This document shows positions 41,641 through 54,272 of a stretch of DNA of 64,000 nt, piece by piece. The notes below the pieces were generated by a model. The model did not search any database. It saw nothing but the letters and a program-made list of their open reading frames with translations, and was not told the origin of the DNA. The position numbers and the translations under genes were made by a program. The DNA is taken from NCBI GenBank assembly GCA_033239005.1, contig BSQZ01000011.1, positions 2,698,001 to 2,762,000 of the forward strand. The letters run 5' to 3'. Every line of letters starts with the position of its first letter. Position 1 is the first letter of the stretch. This DNA comes from Lamellibrachia satsuma (lineage: Eukaryota; Annelida; Polychaeta; Sabellida; Siboglinidae).

Positions 41641-42504
41641 GTCATTTATACAGTCTATTTTCTATCATTCGCTACGAGGCAGCAGCTTTAAAACATTTAA
41701 ATTTGTCGCTTAACATTTTTAGTAATTATTCAGCACTATGGTTTTCGTATACTAAATTCAAAATGTGTATTATTATATAAATAGCTAAGTGCTCTTATAT
41801 ATTGGATGTCATCAACAAGATCAGTATTTTAAGAGTTAATGACGTTATTCTGACTGTTGCCGCTAACGGTTTGTTTACATCCCCCTTTTCGCCCACTCTG
41901 CTGTTAACAAGCTGTTTCACTGTGTATTAAATTGTCCCTTTTTGTTGGTAGTTTCATTAAATTTTGATGTACGATATGTTTTCCTGTTGACTTTGTATAA
42001 TATTGCATTAATATGATTATTTACAACTTGATTATGTTCAAAAACTGTTAGCTTTTTCTTTGACTTTGCCTTGGCCCTGGGCCTTGCCCTTGCCTTGGGC
42101 TTGGCTTTGTGTTGTCTGGTTTAACATAATTAAACATACGTTGGACCTGTAGCTAGTGCCCTATAAACTGTTTACTAGCAGGCTTTTCCCCAAGACGTTC
42201 ATTATACCCAGAGAGAGAAATGACTAACATCTGTCATTATTTTTTGAAACCACATATATAGTTTTAATTACTTGTGATTTTGGTGATGTCTTAGCCATTA
42301 AAAATAGTACCTGCATATTACGTTTTAAGTACTAAGTTGATTGCTAAGCCAGGGTGCCTATAACTTATGCGAAATGTTGACGGTTTATTGTTTCCTTGCT
42401 TGTTAAACCTTCACTAATATAATATAAATATTTAAATTATTTTGTTTTATTTTATTAATGTTTTTCAATCAATGTAATTTTTAAGATAATGTCACCGCTA
42501 TCCC
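41641..42504. other. Intergenic, no gene seen
   Basis: AT-rich. A short CCTTGGGC-type repeat lies at about 42065-42110. Confidence 0.45.
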
Positions 42505-43080
42505 TACTGTGGCATTATCTTCCTGTTCGATGGCATTGAGAGATGATGTCTTTGCCCTGTACAAGTTACTTCCAGTACCTTGCTCTGAGCCAACATTTAA
42601 ATTAGCCATAATATTTCTCCTGACAGGAGACGTTAGTATCAATCCTGTGTCTGCCATCAGTCGCAACATGAGGTTTGCTACCACCATTGTCAGATCGGTT
42701 TAGGGTAAGATGGCATCATTTAATGACTTATTATTTTCGAAAAAGACGGACATTCTTGCGATCACTGAAACTTGGCTAAGACCACGTGACACTGCAACAC
42801 TGCTGCTTGCATAGAAGACATTTCTCCATCTGGTTATACTTTCATCGTCAACCACGTTCAGTGGGAAGAGGTGGTGGTGTGGGAAAATTCAAACCTTCCC
42901 CACACACTACCCACTTTCTGGCCTCTCCACTGTTGGTCTTACATTCATCAGATTCAACCTTCTCAGATTGTATTTCGATGTGTGACTCACAGTAATCTAT
43001 TGGTATTATGTCATGCTGGTGACACGCATTTTTTTAATGGAAGTAATCCTTCTTGTGAATGTATCTTTGCCAAGTGTTCT
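42505..43080 (+). mobile_element. LINE endonuclease N-terminal fragment
   Basis: Frames read FLLTGDVSINPVSAI, RFATTIVRSV, then KTDILAITETWLRPRDT (ITExW active-site block) and, shifted, RPRSVGRGGGV. These are the opening motifs of L2/CR1-type endonucleases (GDVxxNPGP, NVRS, TETWL, GGGV). Stops and shifts show it is dead. Confidence 0.8.
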
Positions 43081-43094
43081 TCATACTTTATGCT

Positions 43095-43175
43095 GTTTTC
43101 CGTACCCAGTAGGAAGTATTCCCATCAGCAATGTCCTGGATGCAGACATACTGTTTTTCTTTCTGTGGAAACTCT
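43095..43175 (-). pseudogene. Helicase exon relic, deleted copy
   Basis: Minus strand EFPQKEKQYVCIQDIADG matches the start of the helicase fragment at 49047-49150. A deletion of about 14 bp removes the part before the Walker A loop and breaks the frame. Confidence 0.6.
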
Positions 43176-44014
43176 AAATTGGCATGGCTTTCAACATTGG
43201 GGACTGTGTATCCGTCGTGACTCGGATGATCACGTTAATGTCGGTCCCGTGACATTTAATGGGGGACGTAAAAGAACCACCGAGGACGATATGCACCCTG
43301 GCAGTGACCACCCTCAATGTCAGCATAAAAAGGTATAAAAAAGGTCGGCTTGGCGATAATGTTCTGTAAAACACTGGTTAGTCGAATGAGACCTCGAAAC
43401 ACCATACACGTGTAGTAACCACAACAACTAGTCAGTTAACAGAACGTTGCCGAGTGCTGGAAAGAACTAGAACAACTAAAACTAAATGCTGGGTGAGTGT
43501 AGGTAGTCTTGGATAGGTTTTATCAGCTGTCTGATTCGTGCTTGCTCTCCATGATGAATTCCAGCCAGATTACGGATGTTTCATTCGATTTCTGGGGGTT
43601 GGATTGTTCAAATATCTATTTGCCATATTAATGTGGAAGAACGTGCGTACGGTTATCTACGCGCTTGCGTTCGTTAATATATTCCAGATAGTTATCATAG
43701 AAAAGCCGTTGCACTGCTGACAATACACATGTAGGACATTATACCAGGTAGGACTCTGGCAAATGCAGGATTTTGTTGAAAGAACTGTGAATGTTTTGAC
43801 CTGGCATGGAGAAATTGTGTATTTACAATTAGCCGAGAATGGTGAGATTTTCGAAATGACCACCTAAAATGGTTCACATTGGTGAATTCTTAGACTACTG
43901 CGAGTAACTGTATTTTGTATCGAAAAGGAAAATATTAATTGACACACTAATTTTTTTTGTCTAACGCATTATTTCAACAAAACAAACGTCAAAGTCGTGG
44001 TGGATCGCCTACGT

Positions 44015-46457
44015 CAGAGCGGTCCGCCCGCGGGCCAAATTTGGCCCGCGGCCCGCTTTCAACTGGCCCGCGTGACCGTGCCAGCAATCTAAAATTTTTT
44101 CAGTAACAAATTTCCAGGTGTTCTATGAGCACTAAATAATGTGTTTCCTGATGGTTTTCAATACAATTATGCCAACTGTTTCAACTTTACAAAACAGCCA
44201 TAGAGCTTACACAAATTTGAAATATTATGAAGCATTAATTTTGTTGTTCACTTATTGTCAATTCGCCAGAGTAAACTTCGTACACATTTAATAGCAACAA
44301 CCTTCACCTTTGCAGTGATGTTTGCTAGGCGGCGCTAATGTTAACATAACAGCAGCTAACGCTCAATTTCCAGAAACCCGGATGAAACATCGCTCAATAA
44401 CAAATCATCTTCGACACAGCTAACATTGAATTTGTGAATCTCAGGACTATATCGTATATAGGGAAAAAACGTCGTTTTGATTATTCCGGAAAAAGAGCGT
44501 TTGACGCTGACTGGGAGCATGAGTACTTCTTTTGCTATCGCGAAAGCGTTGCTGATTTGAAACGCTATAACGTGAAACGGCATTACGATTGGAAGCATTA
44601 AAAGTGCTTTGGCGGTGCATATGTGGGAAAAGACGAACGCATGAAGGAGTTAAAAAAAACGATTTCATACTTGGGCGAGACGAAGAGGGTGTCTGTGTTT
44701 ACAGACACTTCGAGCCATCTTAATGAAGCCAGCTATCGTATCTGTTACTTACTTGCTCAACACCAGGTGCCGCTTACTCACGCACAGTTGTTCAAGAAGG
44801 CTTTCATGGCCAGTGCCGAAGTTCTGTTCGCTGGTTTTCAGAACAAAGATAAGATCGTGCAACAGATTGGGAAACTGCCACTTTCACCCGACACATGTGC
44901 CCGTCGATGTGATGAGTTCAGTGGTGACATTTTCACGCAGCTGATTACTAAGTTACGAGCCTGTCCTGCTTTTTCACTTGCTCTTGACGAAAGCACTGAC
45001 AAAAGTGACACGGCACAGCTGATAGTATCTGTGCGGTATTTCAACGAAGGTGTATCTGAAGACTTCCTGTGCCTGATCCCATTGAAGGGCACAACGACAG
45101 CGCGGGACGGTTGCAGTGCGCTGTTGAAGTTCGGCGAAGAACATTTGGTTTCTCTGTGTACAGACGGCGCGCCCAGCATGCTTGGTCGTCAAGCTGGATT
45201 CGTTGCGTTGTTCCGTCAAGAAATCGGAAAGCCGAATCTGGTATCATACCACTGCATAATTCACCAGCAAGCATTGTGCGCGAAAGCCGACTGTGGTCTG
45301 CAGGATACGATAGAAACTGTTGTAGAGAGCGTGAACCTTATCCGCGCACGTTCTCTCAACCACAGGAGGTTCCAAAATCACATGGATGCACTTGATGATG
45401 CAGAATTCGGCGATGTGCTATTCTACAACAGTGTCCGTTGGCTGAGTCGAGGCGCATTTCTTGAGAGATTTGCTGCACTGCTTCCTCACATCGTGAGTTT
45501 TCTCAAAGAAATTGATCAAGCAGTTGCCTATCTGGAAGATGACAAGTTTCGGGTGCGACTCTGCGTTCTAACGTACATTTTCGGACACCTAAATAAGCTA
45601 GACTTGCTGCTACAAGGACGGCACAAGTTGCTGTGTAATTTGTACGAAGCGGTGAAGGGCTTCGAGGACAAATGACACTTTTCAAAGCTCATGCAGAAGG
45701 GGACAATTTTATGCACTTCAAGTTCACCAGACAATTCTGTGGCGAACACGATGAACGTATCGCAGACGCCAAGCGGGCACTTGCTGATGTGTTTAACAGC
45801 CTGGAGACCGCATTCAGCGCACGATTCGCTGACTTCGCTGCTATCGACGACGTTTGCTGCTTCTTTGCGAACCCTTTTACTGCGGAGCCAGCTATTTGCC
45901 AAACATTGTCGCAAACTGTTGCAATCGACGAAGCAGCGTTGCAGGACAATTTAATCGATTTCAAGGTGGTGCCAGGACTAAAAAATTAGTTTAATGCTGC
46001 GAAAGACGATCTCGTTCTTTTCTGGGCAACGCAAGTGCCTGTGCGATTTCCAGTGCTGATCGAAGCAGCACAGAAATATTTGGTGCTTTTCGCAGCACAT
46101 GGTCATGTGAATCAGGATTCTCAGCCATAAATCACATCAAGAAACTCCGGTGCCGACTCAAGGACACACGTTTGAGGGATCTTCTGCGACTCTCTCCGCT
46201 CTGTCCACAGTTCGGTCAGTTGTCGAAGAATATGCAGCACCATCCTTCGCATTGACTGCATTCATTAGATGTGCTGACTTCTCATGCGTTGTTTCGAAAA
46301 TGTTTCCATGTTCTACTTGTACAGTACCATATTTTTTAGCCTGGCAAAGCAGATAATAAAAATAATATTTGTGCACTGTGTTTTTCCGTGCTTAAAAGCT
46401 TTGGCCCGCCTTAACATAGCACTCCAAATGTTGGCCCTCGTCCCAAAAAGTTTGCTG
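44015..46457 (+). mobile_element. hAT-family DNA transposon relic
   Basis: The element is exactly the segment missing from the other copy of the repeat. It begins CAGAGCGGTCCGCCCGCGGG and ends GTTTGCTG, the CAG...CTG ends typical of hAT. At 44028-44051 is a perfect 24-bp palindrome centred on AAATTT. No 8-bp target duplication is visible: the left flank ends GCCTACGT and the right flank begins ATAAGTAA. Confidence 0.85.
44465..45990 (+). pseudogene. hAT transposase, GTF2IRD2/ZBED-like, broken
   Basis: A 350-codon frame (44623-45675) carries LALDESTDKSDTAQL, LKGTTTARDG, CTDGAPSMLGRQAGF, YHCIIHQQALCAKA and SVRWLSRGAFLERF, then continues in another frame (45672-45989) with MHFKFTRQFCGEHDE and ARFADFAAIDD. 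Upstream, 44465-44600 encodes a short KKRRFDYSGKR...YFFCYRES and RHYDWKH remnant of the N-terminal zinc finger, ended by a stop. These motifs belong to the hAT clade that includes GTF2IRD2, ZBED5 and FAM200 proteins. The frame break and damaged BED finger argue against activity or domestication. Confidence 0.9.
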
Positions 46458-47559
46458 ATAAGTAAGTTAACCCTCCAACATCCGACCTCTAATTATGAAT
46501 TTGTAACAAGTTTTGTATAATGTGTATAATGCATGGGAAGTGAAGCTGAAAATGAGGTGTTACTTGTTCTGTACAATATTGGTACAATTCATAACATACA
46601 TGTACATGGTAATATTTCTTTTAAAAATATATATTATTGCTCTTGAGCCGAATTGATTCGTTCGGTATCGTTGCATTGTTTTCGTATATTTCATCCAAGC
46701 ACGTTATGCAAATTAGGCAGTAACGTCCATGAGTGATAGGAACATTATTTGAAGTATTTTACTTCCTGGTTGTACGTTCTTCTATAGCTCGGTATCCAGT
46801 CCTTGGGACTGTTCAAGGGCGCTTTCCACTTCACCCCCTGACAGATCTGTTCATTCGAACGCCATCTCGACTTCACTGAGAAGCATTCAGCCACGCTAGA
46901 ATTATTGCGCGAAGACTATTCGTTCACATATCCATCTCTGTCTTTGATACAGATAGTTATAGTTAACTGTTGTAACGTAGATTGCTATCTTAGCAATATA
47001 GTTTTGTGATGCAAGTAAAATATCCTAGGCGGATAGAATATACATAAAGATAATAATAAAAAAAAAATTGGTCAAAGCATTATTTATTAAAACGAAGTGG
47101 CCGAATAGGCGTGCCGGAATTTTCATTGTATGATAACCCAACACTCCTGACCATCGATATACATGATCTTTAACTTCATATATAAATATGGCTCAGGCAA
47201 TACAGTTGAAAATGTGGTATCAATCCATTCCTGTATCGGCGTTGCATTATGTATGAATATATATACAATATATAGGTACAATCGTGACATGGTAATGTTG
47301 CACATAACGGTTTCTATTAAATAATTTGACAATAATTGAAAATGTCTTCACTGCCGTACTGTTATTCTATGTTTAATCGCATTCCTTCATGTAAATTAAC
47401 CAGTCAGGTCCACGAGTCATACCGGAACCAGTTAGTAGGTCATGCATAATGATCCTGTCGATTCCACCGAAGCAAATGACAGTACCCTTTTCGTAGTTTC
47501 GACTGGGCTCACTCAAAATAATTGATCAGATGGATTTCAACAACACCAAATAAAAGAGA

Positions 47560-48390
47560 GTGGGAGCCTTCACTACCCCCAGGGGAAGATTAGTATAGTT
47601 CATGACAGTTCTGGGGAAGAATGACATCCTGTAACAAAACGTATGATTCGGTTCTGACACAAGGTTGTGTGAAGCTATGTGGGTGTGTATGTCTGGAACA
47701 GTGAGTCACAGGGAAGACATATTGATTGAGTTTCATACACACAATGTTGTTGACCGTCTTATACATTAGTGTTAGTTTGTAGTCGAGACAACGTTGTCGC
47801 TGCGCGACACATTTAAATTGACGTAACGTCGGTAACCCTGCAAGTGTTGTGGATTTTGTGATACTGGCCCAGCACCCACGTTGCTGATCTCCTCCAGACC
47901 AATCTTATGGATACTGCTGGTGGCACAAGGGTTCCAAGGAGAGGGGTATATGCTCGACCTATGGTCTTACTATGCCAAAGTGTGACTGTTCCTTGATGTT
48001 GTAAAAACGTATGTGCATATTTCTTTTGATGAATCCTAGATTGCAATTTGCCTTCGCTGTGTTTCTAATGTGTGTGTTCCACGTTGAGGCGCTCTTGATT
48101 TCCTAGGTATTTCTCACCCCTTCTGGTTGTTGGCCTCTCAGGGGGTAGTAGGGTTTGATAGGTTTAGTAGTTCTTCCGAATCTGATGGTCTGACACTTCC
48201 CTGGATGGAATTCCTTTTGAATGTGCCATTGATTCTTGTGTGTTTAAAAAAAAAATCTTTTAGTTTATTAATGTCATTGTTGGGTTGTATCTTTTAAAAA
48301 TGCATCTTTTTTTTAAAAATGATGGTATCATCTGCAAAAAGTCGTACATATAATATTAGTCTTTTTCAATGAAAATAAGTAAAAACGTGT
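47560..48390 (-). mobile_element. Non-LTR retrotransposon RT C-terminal fragment
   Basis: On the minus strand, over several frames, it reads HIQKEFHPGKCQTIRFGR, STWNTHIRNTAKANCNLGFI, an altered (I)VRPxVEH line, then RRSATWVLGQYHKIHNT and CLDYKLTLMYKTVNNIV. This is the order seen in the thumb and C-terminal part of Rex1/CR1-group elements: W-x-M-x-FHPxKC, WxxHIxxxxxKAN, LVRPxLEY, RRxARWV. Stops and frameshifts are many. Confidence 0.75.
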
Positions 48391-49046
48391 TTTGAAAACG
48401 TGGACAGGAGGTGTCTTTAAAGTGTTCTAACATACAGCCATGCAACTGATACCATGGTGTATCTTAATAATATACCTTTCCAATAATGCATAACACTTTG
48501 CAATAAATTAATTATCTTAAAATGGTCCAACGTAGCTACTATTAAAAGTCCACAATCGATTTTTGTATATCTGCATGAATTTAATGGCAACAAGATTTGC
48601 CTGACCTAACCCTCGCCAGTATTCAAATAAAAAAATATATAGACATGTTTCTATGTTTTGGCTTCTTCTGGCAAACGTTGAAAGTAGACCAAAGCACAGG
48701 CCAAAGCCAAGCCCAAGGGCTTTACACAAATAAAAAAGTTGCCCAAGGGTGCCAAGGTGGCACCCGGCAGATTATGTTTCAGGACACCCTTTCATACTCC
48801 ATTTCTAGGTATGCCCCCTTGGCTGCCCGACTATTTGATGTTCTATTCTCTTTCGCGGTGAGCAATAGTCTCGCTTATCCTACTCTCGTTTGGCTTCGTG
48901 AATGCGCCGAGAAGAGATTCTGGCCGCAGGTGCGTGTTTTGGCTGCTACCGTTGTCAGGTGGCATGACCAACACCATCTGCCGGCCGATATGTTTGTCTC
49001 GTAACATATCAAGTACACGAGGGAGAATTGTGTATATGAGATTGTG
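48391..49046. other. Intergenic, no gene seen
   Basis: A 135-codon plus frame at 48597-49004 has no recognisable domain. Probably repeat-derived. Confidence 0.4.
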
Positions 49047-49150
49047 AGTGTTTTACCGTACCCCGTAGGAAGTATTCCCATCACATCACGCCCATCAGCA
49101 ATGTTCTGGATGCAGACAACCTGTTTTTCTTTCTGTGGAAACTCGTGCAA
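49047..49150 (-). pseudogene. RecQ-like helicase exon fragment
   Basis: Minus strand gives LHEFPQKEKQVVCIQNIADG then RDVMGILPTGYGK, the Q-motif-to-Walker A segment of a superfamily 2, RecQ-like helicase. It ends TACG|GTAAAA, a splice donor placed inside the Walker A codons, so it is a genomic exon copy and not a processed one. No other helicase exons were found. Such exons are often carried by invertebrate repeats (inference). Confidence 0.7.
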
Positions 49151-49504
49151 CTGTTAACGACTCCATTTCTGTACGCGTTACCGGGTGAAGCGCCAGCAGC
49201 CAATCAGCATCATAATCGATATATAAATGCCCGGATGAGATCTTAATTGGCTACTCATGTATAATTTCCGTCACAACGCAAACCCCACTTTGCTCCTAGG
49301 CGAAGACGTGTGCGACAAACGGTGGCGCCACAGCACGGAGCCTGGACAATCGAGGATTGGTGAATACATGCTGTGGAATATTCGATATAACTCGAGACCA
49401 AGGAATGAACATGCGCATAGAACAGCCTAGTGTACAACAAATGTATCGATGTTACATTTACAAATGCTTTTTAATTACAGAAAAAGCGATACAATAGCCA
49501 AGTT

Positions 49505-49690
49505 GGGCGCAATAGTGTAATGGTTAGCATATCTGCTTTACATTCCAGAGTTCCGAGTTCAAGACTCGGACCGGGCATGGCTTTCAACATTGGGGACTGC
49601 GTATCCCTCGTGACTCGGATGATCACGTTAATATCGGTCCCGTCCCATTTAATGGGGGACGTAAAAGAACCATTGAGGACGACATGCTCA
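49505..49690 (+). mobile_element. tRNA-derived SINE head and body
   Basis: GGGCGCAATAGTGTAATGGT TAGCAT resembles an A-box region and CCGAGTTCAAGACTCGG forms a perfect T-arm with a B-box. After it comes a body with GGTCCCGT...AATGGGGGACG. It is a SINE and not a tRNA gene: the anticodon arm is poor and the 3' acceptor strand does not pair well. In copy 1 (43182 on) the tRNA head is missing and only the body is present. Confidence 0.75.
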
Positions 49691-51347
49691 CGCTCAATGC
49701 CAGCATAAAAAGATCGACTTGGCGATAATGTTCTGTAAAACTCTGGTTAGTTGAATGAGATCTCGAAACACCATACACTTGTAGTACCCACAACATACAG
49801 ACTAGTCAGTTAATAGAACGTTGCCGAGTGCTGGAAAGAACTAGAACAACTATATATATATATAACTAAATGATGAGCGAGTGTAGGCAGTGTTGGATGG
49901 GTTTATCAGCTGTCTGATTCATGCTTGCTCTCCACGATGAATTCCAGCCAGATTATGGGTGTATCATATGATTTCTGGGGGTTGGATTTTTCAAATATCT
50001 ATTTGCCATATTAACGTGGAAATACGTGCGTACGGTTATCTACGCGCTTGCGTTCGTTAATATATTCCAGATAGTTATCATAGAAAAGCCGTTGCACTGC
50101 TGACAATACACATGTAGGACATTATACCAGGTAGGACTCTGGCAAATGCAGGATTTTGTTAAAAGAACTGTAAATGTTTTGACATGGCATGGAGAAATTG
50201 TGTATTTACATTTAGCCGAGAATGGTGAGATTTACGAAATGACCACCTGAAATGGTTCACATTGGTGAATTCTTAGACTACTGCGACTAACTGTATTTTT
50301 GTATCGAAAAGAAAAATATTAATTGACACACTAATTTTCTTTGTTTAACGCATTATTTAAACAAAATAGACGTCAAAGTCGTGGTGGATCGCCTACGCGA
50401 TAAGTAAGATAATCCACCAACATCGGACCTCCAATTTGGAAATTACAACAAGTTTTGTATATGCATAATGCATGGGAAGTGAAGCTGAAAATGAGGTGTT
50501 ACTTGTTCTGTACAATATTGGTACAATTCATAACATACATGTACATGGTAATATTTCTTTTAAAAAGATATATTATTGCTCTTCCGCAGAATTGATTCGT
50601 TCGTTATCGTTGCATTGTTTTCGTATATATCATCCAAGTACGTTATGCAAATTAGGCAGTATCGTCCATGAGTGAAGTATTTTACTTCCTGGTTGTACGT
50701 TCTTCTATATCTCAGTATCCAGTCCTTGTGACTGTTCAAAAGCGCTTTACACTTCACCCCCTGACAGACCTGTTCATTCGAACGCCATCTCGACTTCACT
50801 GAGAAGCATTCAGCCACGCTAGAATTATTGCGCGAAAACTATTCGTTCACACATCCATCTCTGTCTTTGATACAGATAGTTATAGTTAACTGTCGCAACG
50901 TTGATGGCTATATCAGCAAGCTGGTTTTGTGATGCAAGTAAAATATCCTAGGCGGATAAAATATACATAAAGATAATAATAAAACATACTTTCTTGCCAA
51001 GGCATTATTTATAAAGTAAAAAGCGGTCAAATGAATGTGCTGGACTTTTCACCGTAAGATAACCCAGCACTCCGGACCACCGGCATTTAGGATCTTCAAC
51101 TTCATATATAAATATAGCTCATGCAATACAGTTGAAAATGTGGTGTCATTCCATTGCTGTATTAGCGCTGCATTATGTATGAATATACAACATATGGGTA
51201 CAATCATGACATGGTAATGTTGCCAATAAAGGTTTCTATGAAATAATTTGATAATAATTGAAAACGTCTCCACTGCCGTATTGTTTTCCTATGTTTAATC
51301 GCACTCCGTCATGTAAATTAACCAGTCCCGTCCACGAGTCATACCGG
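49575..51347 (+). repeat. Large direct repeat, copy 2 (empty)
   Basis: Counterpart of 43182-47425 without the hAT element. At 50391-50408 the sequence reads GCCTACGCGATAAGTAAG across the point where copy 1 has the 2.4 kb insert. The rest aligns to the end at 51347. Confidence 0.9.
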
Positions 51348-52074
51348 TGTCGAGGGCCCAGAGTATCCCGTGCCAGGATTCTCCGCCTATTCTCGGCCTG
51401 CGACGAGTAGGAGCGGGCTAGGATTCCGCGTTGTTTCTAAGGTGGTTTGTGTTAGTAATATATTATGTTTTCTAATATAATTGCTAGTACACATAACTAA
51501 AATGGAATAACTTGTGTGATTATTTTCACGTACATAAATATATTGTGTGATTTAGAGCGCCGTTTTTGTAAATCGAGGCTAATTAGTATCGAGGCTATAG
51601 CGATGGCAGTGCGCGGCGCTTTTTATATGCTGGGATCATGCCTCAGTTACACTTCCTGGTGTGTTACAGATGCAACTGAGAATTTTTAGATGATTTCAAT
51701 AGGCGGAAGAATTTTTGGCAATTGTTTCACCACAAGGCACGTGTGCGTAGTATCCATGCAGAAATTGGTAAACATTGACGGGCATGACATGTTCAGTCAT
51801 TTTAAAAAAGTTAGGAAAGTCTAATTTTGACTAAAGTCGATCAGCATGTCAATGAAATGATGATAACGGCAGGTAAGAAATTTCTTAATTTTTGATGGTC
51901 AAGTTTTCTTATAATCATGCAAAACGTTAACATGGCCACCAATGGGAAATGTAACTGTATGCTGAACCCTGCACTGCCGCGGTGTCGTGCTATTCTTTTG
52001 CGCTCACTAAATACTTTCTTCTTCAATTGGTGGTTGGTTATATCAGCGGAATTAATTGTTCGACATAATTCCCT
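51348..52074. other. Intergenic, no gene seen
   Basis: Nothing recognised. Confidence 0.45.
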
Positions 52075-52437
52075 CTAGAGTAGCTAAGTAGCCCAGCAGC
52101 CGAGGGGGTAACCCCTTTTTGCTTGACATAGTTTTTTCTTTGTTGATTATTCATCTCTAGCACATATATAATTACAGATTCATGTCTGGAAACATATAAA
52201 ATAACATTTCGATTATGTCTGTATCTTGTCTGGTTGCGAAGATATGATAAAAAGTTGATTTTGGCGGCCATTTTGGAATTTTTTCAAAATGCTCAAGGGT
52301 GAGAACTCCACACCCCTGGATGTCATTATATACATGCTAGAGATGAATATTCAACAAAGAAAAACACTATATCAGGCAAAAAGGAGTTATGTAAAAAAAT
52401 GCCCTTTGGCTGCTGGACTAAAATAGTCAGGTTTAGT
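52075..52437. mobile_element. Foldback element with ~100-bp inverted arms
   Basis: The left arm (about 52075-52175, with CAGCAGCCGAGGG, CCCTTTTTGCTTGACATAG and ATTCATCTCTAGCA) is mirrored on the opposite strand by about 52320-52437 (TGCTAGAGATGAATATTC, CAGGCAAAAAGG, GGCTGCTGGAC). Arms are imperfect and the spacer is about 145 bp without coding capacity. MITE-like. Confidence 0.75.
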
Positions 52438-52689
52438 AATTATTATGATTGTAAAATGTAACGTTTATTTATCCTTGATGGATAAGTATTTGTCCATATT
52501 AGGGCATAGTAGTCCTACTGCAGATGAGGGAGATTTAATGTGCAATACAGGGTTTTTAATATATTATATTCTGGTAAAATTGCTTTAATTTATAAAGCAT
52601 GCCTACGAGGGGTGTAGCTTTAGACACTAATGAATTAATATGACCAGTTTAGATGTTCCTCTACGTAAATTGCTTATAAGTGTGTTGAA

Positions 52690-53130
52690 GTAACTTGATT
52701 TATATTAATTAAATTTATTTTAATTACAGCATCATGTTTATTGTATTTTTTTATTTTCAGGAGTATAAAATAATAACATTAGTTTTATTTGTTTAATAAA
52801 AATTTGTTAGAATGAAACTAAGATGATATCTCATTGTGTTCCCAATTAACTTCTTCAATGAGCCTAGTAAAATTTGTGTGCGAGTGAAACATGTTTGTGT
52901 CATCTGCAGATAATATGAAGTTAAATATATTTGTTGTTTTAACAATGTCGTTTATGTAAAAGATGAAAAGAAGTGGACTTAGTGTTGATCCTTGAGGAAC
53001 ACTGTCACTATCATTAATTCCGAATCTGACTTGTTATAAGAAACAAACTGTTTTCTAGTAATTTCTAAACCATTGTAGTTATACACCTGTTGTTGGGAAA
53101 ATATGTGGCAACTGAATTTAATACACTAAC
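52690..53130 (-). mobile_element. Jockey-type RT fragment
   Basis: The minus strand gives VPQGSTLSPLLFIFYINDIV followed by NIFNFILSADDTNMFHSHTN, RT motifs B and C, with EEVNWEH after and a frameshift before. Neither end is defined. Confidence 0.75.
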
Positions 53131-54272
53131 ATGTGGACTGACATCAGTTACATCGTCATAATCTAATTTTTTCTTCACATACATGCTTCAGAAACAAACT
53201 TTATCTTGTACAATATTTCGTTAAGAAGGATATACTTAAGGATATAATTTATGGCTACATTATACAACATCTTGATGATCATTAAGTTTTATAAAAATTT
53301 TCCGACAAATACGCTCTTACAGGACCCAACTCATCCACCTACACCACACATGACCTAGATTAGTATGTTGTTAACAAACCCAGGTTGATATGGTAATCAT
53401 GGAACTCTCGACGGCCTTACTGTAAAGAACAGACAGTTATTTCATAAAATCAACAACTTTGGTATTACTAGAAACACATTCAACTTATTGGAATGAACTG
53501 CCATCAATCAATGCCAATATTTTAAGATATCGTACCTTGACAACTTCATATAAGAAACGTCAAAGCACCTACATAACCAAATTTGTTGGCTACTAGCTAA
53601 CTAACCTATAGTTAGACCCATGAGAATATCATACAGATCTGAAATGGAACCAACATTTCAACCAAACCACAAATACTATGTTATTATTATACTAAGCCTC
53701 GTGAGATTGAAGGTGCAATTATACAAATTATTATAAACAACTAAAGGAAATATTTGCTAGTGTGCTAGTGTAATATCAAGAAAAATTGTATTTTAACAAT
53801 TATTTTAACACTTAGTAGTTGTAACAAAGTTGATATGGCATGTAAATTGTTGGTTGTTTCCATATTGTTTCAACGGCGTACAAATTATGCTGATAAATTC
53901 AAAATAGCTTATATGCATATTGCAAATAATAAACCTAAATAGCATGTACATTTTTAGTAAACAAATGCACAACAATTTATTGGTATCTAACAGAATATCA
54001 ACAAACAAAAGAATGCAATAAATGTGGTCTAAGGTAGAATATCTGTTTGTTGTCCTCTGTTGGCATGGTTACACTCATTGCATAGTCTCAATTCACTTTC
54101 AGACATGCAGTCTCAATTCAGCTGGGCTGTACATTAGAAGTACACTAGATAGAAATAGATGGGTGGCCACTTTACAGAAGTACCTGTGGTAGATCAATAC
54201 AGATTTAAATTGACAAAATAAAACAGACTGATAGGGTAGCAATTTTCAAGGGGTGGCTACTTTGAAGTGTTC
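53131..54272. other. Intergenic, possible LINE debris
   Basis: At about 53485-53510 a frame reads TYWNELPSIN, like the WNxLP motif at LINE protein ends, but the context is too poor to call. Confidence 0.3.

Larger units (their letters stand above)
43182..47425 (+). repeat. Large direct repeat, copy 1 (filled)
   Basis: From GGCATGGCTTTCAACATTGG to GTCCACGAGTCATACCGG this matches 49575-51347 throughout, except for one insertion at 44015-46457. Identity is high by eye with small indels. The right part also matches 63834-64000, so the sequence is a dispersed repeat or part of one. Confidence 0.9.

Noticed and set aside
44623..45989. Domesticated GTF2IRD2/ZBED host gene
   Set aside because: Frame break, damaged N-terminal zinc finger and hAT-like CAG...CTG ends show a transposon relic.
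49505..49580. Functional tRNA gene
   Set aside because: A- and B-boxes and a T-arm are present, but the acceptor and anticodon arms do not pair and it continues into a SINE body.
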